Origin: Caproicibacter fermentans
GTDB taxonomy: Bacteria; Bacillota; Clostridia; Oscillospirales; Acutalibacteraceae
Direction: 5' to 3'
DNA length: 64,000 nt
Assembly (NCBI RefSeq): GCF_009746625.1
Contig: NZ_VWXL01000027.1
Location: forward strand, 19,529-83,528
The notes under the pieces are model-generated. The model did not search any database. It was given only the letters and a program-made list of their open reading frames with translations, and had not been told where the DNA came from. A program made the position numbers and the translations under genes. Shown here piece after piece: positions 59,306 through 64,000 of the stretch; the stretch's first letter is position 1, and every line of letters begins with the position of its first letter.

Positions 59306-60141
59306 TGTTCTGCCCCCGTGGAATCGTCATAAACGTTTGCCCCGCTGAAAATTTCAATCATTTCCCTGCGCAGGTTCTCCGTAATGGTCAGGCGCAGCTT
59401 CGGCGGAAGCTCATAAACATCCGTGTTAAACAAATAATTCTGCAAATCAATATCCTTAATCAATAATTTCGTATGAAACAGATTCGCCTGATAAACATTG
59501 ACGTCGATCGCATCGTATTTTAACAGAGTCCTGGCGTCGATGTAATCCTGTATGGACGCAATCTTGTGGTCGATAAACAGTTTTTTGCCGCTGAAATCAC
59601 GGGTAAAGCCGCGCACGCGGTAATCCGCCGTGATAATGTCAGAGTCGAAGCTGCCGATCAGGTAATTGAGCGTATTAAGCGGGGAAATCTCCCCGCAGGT
59701 GGAAATGTCGATGTCCACCCGAAACGTCGCGATCGCGTTGTCCGGGTGATATTCCGGATAAGTGTGCACGGTCGCGTGGCTTTTATTCAGGTGCGCCACA
59801 ACCTCGTTGCCCGGGCCGCGGAGAACGCCGCTGCCCAGATTGCAGGAGCTATCGATCTGGTCCGGCGGAAACGCCTGCTCGGCGATCAGAAACGCGACGC
59901 TGGCCCCCTGCGGATCGTAGTCCTGTTTGCTGACATTCAACACCTGCGCGCCGATCATCTCCGTCACGTGGTAAAGGATATCGGTCAGGCGCTCCGAGTT
60001 ATACTGTTCGTCTATATAAGCAATATAATCGCGCTGTTCCCGCGCGCTTTTTGCGTAGCAGACATCGTAAATGTTAAAGCTGAGCGATTTGGTGAGATTG
60101 TTGAAACCGTAAAGTTTCAGCTTGTTTTCCAACCGTAACAC
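59302..60141 (-). CDS. speD: S-adenosylmethionine decarboxylase proenzyme (long class 1 type)
   Basis: 279 residues, close to the E. coli SpeD length (264) and much longer than the class of about 130 residues. Self-cleavage at Ser121 in [14 protein letters not shown] makes the pyruvoyl cofactor. It supplies decarboxylated AdoMet to SpeE. The start is GTG 60141 with AAAGG 4 nt away; TTG 60132 is an alternative. It is first in a five-gene operon with a leader of about 160 nt. Confidence 0.95.
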   Translation of the reverse strand: MLRLENKLKLYGFNNLTKSLSFNIYDVCYAKSAREQRDYIAYIDEQYNSERLTDILYHVTEMIGAQVLNVSKQDYDPQGASVAFLIAEQAFPPDQIDSSCNLGSGVLRGPGNEVVAHLNKSHATVHTYPEYHPDNAIATFRVDIDISTCGEISPLNTLNYLIGSFDSDIITADYRVRGFTRDFSGKKLFIDHKIASIQDYIDARTLLKYDAIDVNVYQANLFHTKLLIKDIDLQNYLFNTDVYELPPKLRLTITENLRREMIEIFSGANVYDDSTGAEH

Positions 60142-60170
60142 CCGACCTTTCCAAAATTATTTATTATTAG

Positions 60171-60186
60171 AAAAATCATGATTTTT
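60171..60186. repeat. Perfect 16-bp palindrome in the speD leader
   Basis: AAAAATCATGATTTTT. A related GAAAAATCAT occurs at about 60208-60217, and an inverted form (GATTTTCAT) near 60262-60271. These could be operator sites or part of an AT-rich leader structure. Confidence 0.4.
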
Positions 60187-60308
60187 TCAAAAAAACCACT
60201 GAAAAATCATTGTATTCCATGAATTTCACAAGTTTAGCTTAAAAATTCTTCGTAATTCTTTGATTTTCATGTTTTTCTTGATAAATTCACTGTAAAAAAT
60301 CAATATAT

Positions 60309-60336
60309 ATTATATACAGAAATCCCTAATAGTCAA
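60309..60336 (-). promoter_or_regulatory. Promoter of the polyamine operon
   Basis: Minus strand TTGACT (plus 60331-60336), 16-bp spacer, TATAAT (plus 60309-60314). Confidence 0.65.
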
Positions 60337-60417
60337 GGGAATTTCCCGGATTGCGGGATAAAATTTAAAGATTCACCGGAGGAAAAGACGGAGGAGCGCA
60401 ATCCGGAACCGCAAAAT

Positions 60418-60700
60418 GCCGGCCCCGTTTCCGGGGCCGGCCTCCGCACTTCCCTCTAAAAGCGATTACGACTTGTCCTTCACGGGGAAAGCTGTCATTC
60501 TGACCCCAAGCGGAACGATTGCAGCGCCTGCCGACAGGTTGAAGGCCGTCAGGACACCGGGCGGAAAAAAGGAGGGGATCCGACGGCGCAGCCCAAAGCC
60601 GCCACGGCGCCCAGGGAGAACAGTGTCGCAGCAGGTTTTTCGCGCCGGAATCCGACCGGACAAATTTTGCGGAAAAAACTTCGTTCCAGAATACGATGGT
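60418..60700 (-). pseudogene. Possible gene remnant with its terminator
   Basis: An open minus-strand stretch ends at a TAA near 60466 (A-A-I-V-P-L-G-V-R-M-T-A-F-P-V-K-D-K-S). Another frame just upstream reads K-P-A-A-T-L-F-S-L-G-A-V-A-A-L-G-C, as if one small membrane protein had been frameshifted. A 10-bp GC-rich hairpin (60418-60441) lies where a terminator would. I cannot name a family. The remainder of the 870-bp gap (60142-61014) is AT-rich leader on the left and featureless on the right apart from a TATAAT-like site near 60948. Confidence 0.25.
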
Positions 60701-61014
60701 TAGGGACTGGAGGCCGTTAACAGGATTCCCTGAAAAAAAAGATTTGACTCGTTTGAAACGAAAAAAAGAGAGATTTGCGGCAGCATCTGAAAACGGAACG
60801 CGCCAAGGACCAGATTCAACTTGCCGAGCCGCCGCGAATCATTTTCCTCGCCTGCCTTTAAGGCGTATTTTGTTATTATAGCATAAGCGGTAAACAAACT
60901 CAATCGGAGCCGTTTCGCCCCGACGTTGAACGGTCCTCGGGAACATGCTATAATGGAAAACAAATCAGCCGGAGTCTGCCGGCAAATCAAGTAAACGATG
61001 AGGAAGGAATCAAA

Positions 61015-61872
61015 ATGCAACTGATGCAGTTTGAGCGCAGCGGGGAGCAGCGGTTCGGAATCCGGACGGAAAAAGGAATCATCGACTGTGCTGAGGCTTC
61101 GGGCGGGAAAGCCCCGTCGTCCATGGAGGAGGTCATTTCAGGCGGCGACGCCGCTTTGCAAACTCTGCGCCGGCTCTCCGGCTCGGACGCGGCGTCTGTC
61201 CCGGAACCGGGAATCGCTTATCTGCCGTGCGTTACAAAGCCGGAAAAAATACTTTGCGTCGGCTTGAACTACAGGAACCACACTTCCGAAATCAAGATGG
61301 AGATTCCGGAATACCCGGTGCTGTTTAACAAATACAACAACGCGCTTGCCGCCCACCGGCAGAGGATTTCCCTTCCCAATACGGCGGAACAATTCGATTA
61401 CGAGGCCGAACTGGTTATCGTCATCGGCAAAGAGGCGCGAGACATTCCGAAACAGGAAGCGTTGTCCTGCGTATTCGGGTATGCGCCCGGCAACGATCTT
61501 TCCGCGCGCGATCTGCAGTTCCGCACGCATCAATGGCTGCTTGGCAAAACCTGCGACGGCTTTGCCCCCGTCGGACCGTGCATCACAACGGCGGATGAAA
61601 TCGGCGACCCGCAGTCTTTGAGAATCGAGAGCCGCGTCAACGGCGAGCTTCGCCAGTCCGGCAACACGTGTGACATGATTTTCGACTGCGCGACTATTGT
61701 CAGTTACATTTCTCAATACATGACGTTAAAGCCGGGAGACCTGATTTTTACCGGCACGCCCTGCGGCGTAATTCAAGGGATGCCGGAGGGAAAGCGGCGC
61801 TGGCTGAAAGCCGGGGACGAGGTTCAGGTATCCATTGAAAAGCTGGGCACTTTAAAAAACGTGATGGCGTAG
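61015..61872 (+). CDS. Fumarylacetoacetate hydrolase-family protein
   Basis: 285 residues: a short N-terminal domain (1-70) and the FAH C-terminal barrel. Metal and active-site motifs are ILCVGLNYRNHTSEI, FDYEAELVIVIGKEAR (metal Glu residues), GYAPGNDLSARDLQ (Asp) and GDLIFTGTPCGV. Members hydrolyse or decarboxylate acylpyruvates and related 2-oxo acids; many bacterial copies act on acylpyruvates or oxaloacetate. The substrate is unknown. AGGAAGG precedes ATG 61015. It is a single gene. Confidence 0.92.
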   Translation: MQLMQFERSGEQRFGIRTEKGIIDCAEASGGKAPSSMEEVISGGDAALQTLRRLSGSDAASVPEPGIAYLPCVTKPEKILCVGLNYRNHTSEIKMEIPEYPVLFNKYNNALAAHRQRISLPNTAEQFDYEAELVIVIGKEARDIPKQEALSCVFGYAPGNDLSARDLQFRTHQWLLGKTCDGFAPVGPCITTADEIGDPQSLRIESRVNGELRQSGNTCDMIFDCATIVSYISQYMTLKPGDLIFTGTPCGVIQGMPEGKRRWLKAGDEVQVSIEKLGTLKNVMA

Positions 61873-61886
61873 ATTTGTCGGCGTTA

Positions 61887-61918
61887 AAAGTGAGGAATGC
61901 GCTCGCATTCCTCACTTT
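61887..61918. terminator. Bidirectional terminator between FAH and metY genes
   Basis: Perfect 14-bp stem (61887-61900 with 61905-61918), 4-nt loop, A-run and T-run flanks. Confidence 0.9.
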
Positions 61919-61932
61919 CACTTCTCCTCCAC

Positions 61933-63219
61933 TTAGCCCGGAATCGCCCTGTTAAGCGCCTGATTCAAATCCCAGATCAAGTCGTCCGGGTCCTCCAGGC
62001 CAATCGAAAGTCGGATGGTTTCCGGCCCAAACCCTGCGGCCCTTTGCTCCTCCGGCGTCAGCTGCTGGTGCGTGGTCGTGGAAGGATGGATCACCAGCGA
62101 CTTCGCGTCGGCCACGTTTGCCAGCTGGGAAAAAATTTCAAGGCTGTCAATCACTTTTTTCGCGGCATCCACATCCCCCTTGACCGAGAACGTAAAAATG
62201 GAACCCGCTCCTTTCGGAAAATACTTTTTTGCCAATTCATAGTATGGATTCCCTGACAGCAGAGGATAATTGACTTCCTGAACTTTTGAATTTTGGGAGA
62301 GAAATTCGGCTACCTTGATTGAATTTGAAACATGCTTCTCGACCCGCAGAGAGAGCGTTTCCAAGCCCTGCAGGAATAAGAAAGCGTTAAATGGAGACAG
62401 GCATGCGCCGAGGTCACGCAGCAGTTGTGCGCGAATCTTCGTGCAGAACGCGGAGCCGCCCAAATCCGCAAAGCAAATGCCGTGATAGCTTTCGTCCGGC
62501 TCGGTAAAGCCCGGGAACCTTCCGTTTTTCCAGTCGAAGTTTCCGCCTTCGACGATGACTCCGCCGATGGATGAGCCGTGTCCACCAATGAATTTGGTCG
62601 CGGAATGAACCACTACCGCCGCGCCGTGCTCCAAAGGACGGAACAAATATGGGGTTGCAAACGTATTATCCACAATGATCGGGACGCCGTGCTTTTCCGC
62701 GATTTCCGCAACCGCATCGAAATCGATGATATGAATGGAAGGATTTCCGAGTGTTTCAAAATAGATTGCTTTTGTTTTTGGCGTAATCGCCTTTTCAAAA
62801 TTGCCGACATCATCCGGATTTACAAATACGGTATGAATCCCGTATTTCGGCAGCGTATGAGCAAACAGGCTGTAAGTTCCGCCGTAAAGCGTGCTTGCGG
62901 ACACGATTTCATCGCCGCTTTGGGCAAGGTTTAAAACAGCATAGGTGATGGCCGCCGCACCGGACGCCACCGCGATGGCCGCCGTTCCTCCTTCCAGCGC
63001 GGCGATTCGTTTTTCGAAGACTTCCGTTGTCGGGTTGGTCAGGCGGGAATAAATGTTGCCTGACTCTGTCAAGGCAAAGCGGTCTTCCGCCTCCGTTGTG
63101 TTCTTGAAAACATAGGAGGTCGTCTGATAAATCGGAACCGCCCGGGCACCCGTCGCCGGGTCCGGCTCTTGCCCTGACTGCACCTGTAAAGTATCAAAAC
63201 CTAATTTTCTGTTGCTCAT
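61933..63219 (-). CDS. metY: O-acetylhomoserine sulfhydrylase (aminocarboxypropyltransferase)
   Basis: 428 residues of the Cys/Met-metabolism PLP family, MetY length. Signatures are [14 protein letters not shown]...[43 protein letters not shown], and the PLP Lys in [18 protein letters not shown]. It makes homocysteine from O-acetylhomoserine and sulfide, or reacts with methanethiol to give methionine directly. GGAG lies before ATG 63219. The upstream region carries a leader ORF, antiterminator and terminator, implying attenuation by Met and/or Cys supply. Confidence 0.95.
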   Translation of the reverse strand: MSNRKLGFDTLQVQSGQEPDPATGARAVPIYQTTSYVFKNTTEAEDRFALTESGNIYSRLTNPTTEVFEKRIAALEGGTAAIAVASGAAAITYAVLNLAQSGDEIVSASTLYGGTYSLFAHTLPKYGIHTVFVNPDDVGNFEKAITPKTKAIYFETLGNPSIHIIDFDAVAEIAEKHGVPIIVDNTFATPYLFRPLEHGAAVVVHSATKFIGGHGSSIGGVIVEGGNFDWKNGRFPGFTEPDESYHGICFADLGGSAFCTKIRAQLLRDLGACLSPFNAFLFLQGLETLSLRVEKHVSNSIKVAEFLSQNSKVQEVNYPLLSGNPYYELAKKYFPKGAGSIFTFSVKGDVDAAKKVIDSLEIFSQLANVADAKSLVIHPSTTTHQQLTPEEQRAAGFGPETIRLSIGLEDPDDLIWDLNQALNRAIPG

Positions 63220-63270
63220 AACTTAACTCCTTTTTTATTAATAATTATTATTTTCGTTCCTTAAAACAGA

Positions 63271-63305
63271 TATAAAAAAGACCGGCAGAAACATTTCTGA
63301 CGGCC
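63271..63305 (-). terminator. Attenuator terminator upstream of metY
   Basis: Minus-strand arms GGCCGTCAGAAA (63305-63294) and TTTCTGCCGGTC (63291-63280) pair over 12 positions with two G-U pairs, followed by TTTTTTATA. It lies between the leader ORF stop and metY, so it must be passed for metY expression. Confidence 0.85.
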
Positions 63306-63357
63306 CGCTTTCTATTCTGTTTGCAAAAGTATTTACAATAACAGAACAGATCGGGCC
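63302..63357 (-). promoter_or_regulatory. Predicted antiterminator of the metY leader
   Basis: GGCCCG (63357-63352) pairs with CGGGCC (63307-63302) and TTCTGTT (63346-63340) with AACAGAA (63321-63315). The left arm is inside the last codons of the leader ORF. The right arm shares GGCC (63305-63302) with the terminator's left arm, so the two hairpins compete. Confidence 0.65.
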
Positions 63358-63449
63358 TGACGCATTCCGGGCATAGCAAAGCACAGGATGCCGCACATTC
63401 CTCGCAGCATTTCCTTGTTACTTCTGCCGTAAAATTCCATAAAATCCAT
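63333..63449 (-). CDS. metY leader peptide (Met- and Cys-containing)
   Basis: 38-codon ORF with a good ribosome site (GAGGGG, about 9 nt before ATG 63449). It encodes six Met (positions 1, 4, 14, 18, 26, 29) and two Cys (19, 23). The last Met codons come just before the codons that form the antiterminator's left arm. It ends R-S-V-L-L-L-stop. Stalling at Met/Cys codons would free that arm, let the antiterminator form and allow metY transcription; full translation would cover it and favour termination. The peptide itself probably has no other role. It has a promoter of its own. Confidence 0.75.
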   Translation of the reverse strand: MDFMEFYGRSNKEMLRGMCGILCFAMPGMRQARSVLLL

Positions 63450-63497
63450 CTTGAAAGCCCCTCTCTTAATATTAGTATTTATATATGTTATGTAAGT

Positions 63498-63526
63498 ATA
63501 GTATTCTATTTTCAGGCATTTGTCAA
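63498..63526 (-). promoter_or_regulatory. Promoter of the metY leader transcript
   Basis: Minus strand TTGACA (plus 63521-63526), 17-bp spacer, TACTAT (plus 63498-63503), about 45 nt before the leader ORF. Confidence 0.75.
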
Positions 63527-63700
63527 GCATTTTTCATATTGGAAGCGCCTCAAGGCACTTGGAGCTTTCCCACACTTGCAACCGCTTTTCATCCCCTATC
63601 CATCCCCGCACGGGAAGCAAAGTGAAAGCTGAAGCATTTTTCTGTTGCGGAAGGGAATCAAAGCGTGGGGTACAGGGTGGGGGGCGAGTTTGACGACAAA

Positions 63701-63732
63701 AAGCTCCTGCTACAGGACTGTAGCAGGAGCTT
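63701..63732 (-). terminator. Terminator of the rRNA operon
   Basis: Perfect 14-bp stem AAGCTCCTGCTACA/TGTAGCAGGAGCTT, GGAC loop, TTTTG on the minus strand, 8 bp after the 5S 3' end. The 63540-63700 stretch between this and the metY promoter shows nothing I recognise. Confidence 0.9.
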
Positions 63733-63739
63733 ATAAAAT

Positions 63740-63855
<116 letters not shown>

Positions 63856-63937
63856 ATTTCTGGGGCACAAAGGGTACCCTCAAAACTGAACAAAACTGGA
63901 AGCAGAAAAAGAGAAACGAACGGGCGAACCAAAAATA

Positions 63938-64000
63938 TGGTCAAGCCCTCGGCCTATTAGTACTGCCAAGCTGAACACGTTACCGTGCTTACACACGCAG
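63938..64000 (-). rRNA. rrl: 23S ribosomal RNA (3' end only)
   Basis: The minus strand ends with the universal 23S 3' sequence CTAATAGGCCGAGGGCTTGA followed by CC, preceded by the CGTGTTCAGCTTGGCAGTA stretch. The gene continues beyond the window. The 82-bp spacer to the 5S gene carries no tRNA. Confidence 0.92.

Noticed and set aside
60700..61020. Minus-strand open frame of 106 codons before the FAH gene
   Set aside because: It covers the promoter and ribosome site of the FAH gene and shows no recognisable motif.
63220..63526. SAM riboswitch or T-box upstream of metY
   Set aside because: No S-box core or T-box AGGGTGGNACCGCG-like sequence is visible; the leader ORF with antiterminator and terminator explains the region better.

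Overview
The window looks like part of a chromosome from an anaerobic, endospore-forming Clostridia member, most likely in the Ruminococcaceae/Oscillospiraceae neighbourhood. This is inferred from gene content, not from a search. Supporting genes are spoIVB next to a spo0A-like gene, a spoIIQ-like M23 gene, spmA/spmB, a SleL-like cortex hydrolase, an oxygen-sensitive class III ribonucleotide reductase (nrdD/nrdG), GatCAB-dependent tRNA amidation, and a cellobiose phosphorylase. Coding regions look GC-rich with AT-rich intergenic regions. The window ends in a 23S-5S rRNA operon on the minus strand. I see no phage, transposon or CRISPR array.

Layout. 0-5 kb: the end of a cyclase-family gene, lexA with its operator, a ferredoxin, a cupin, a spoIIQ-like gene behind a sigma-F-type promoter, a universal-stress protein and sleL. 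5-13.2 kb: a surface-polysaccharide block encoding a full WbpA-B-E-D-I-type route to UDP-2,3-diacetamido-mannuronate, plus a glycosyltransferase and a divergent sugar aminotransferase. 13.2-23 kb: a cysteine hydrolase, an HD protein, an AbrB regulator, spmA-spmB-feoB, a catalytically altered E2-like protein, coaX, and a Zur-type zinc ABC operon. 23-28 kb: nrdD-nrdG behind paired NrdR boxes, dcd, a degenerate tRNA-like gene leading into a zinc-ribbon gene, and perR. 28-40 kb: a YitT protein, a polysaccharide flippase, two ECF S-components divergent from a MocR regulator, pepT, a deformylase-like gene, and aspS-gatC-gatA-gatB. 40-42.3 kb: a small AT-rich island with short peptides, msrAB, ywbE and an orphan membrane protein. 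42.3-50 kb: a LacI-regulated disaccharide locus with a GH94 phosphorylase divergent from a regulator-permease-permease-binding protein operon. 50-54.5 kb: spo0A, spoIVB, a small protein and a chemoreceptor. 54.6-60.3 kb: a five-gene polyamine operon. 61-64 kb: an FAH-family hydrolase, metY behind a leader-peptide attenuator, then rRNA.

Two observations stand out. First, the Spo0A encoded beside spoIVB has lost the phospho-acceptor aspartate (Asn56), one acidic-pocket aspartate (Asn11) and the conserved lysine (Ser108), yet keeps an intact DNA-binding domain. Second, metY is preceded by a promoter, a 38-codon Met/Cys-containing leader ORF, and overlapping antiterminator and terminator hairpins. 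That is the architecture of ribosome-mediated attenuation, where Firmicutes usually use a SAM riboswitch or T-box. Other points worth a look are the tRNA-like gene at 27.1 kb, the peptide island at 40.1-40.6 kb, feoB inside the spmAB operon with a changed G4 motif, and an E2/CAT-like protein whose catalytic His is Glu.
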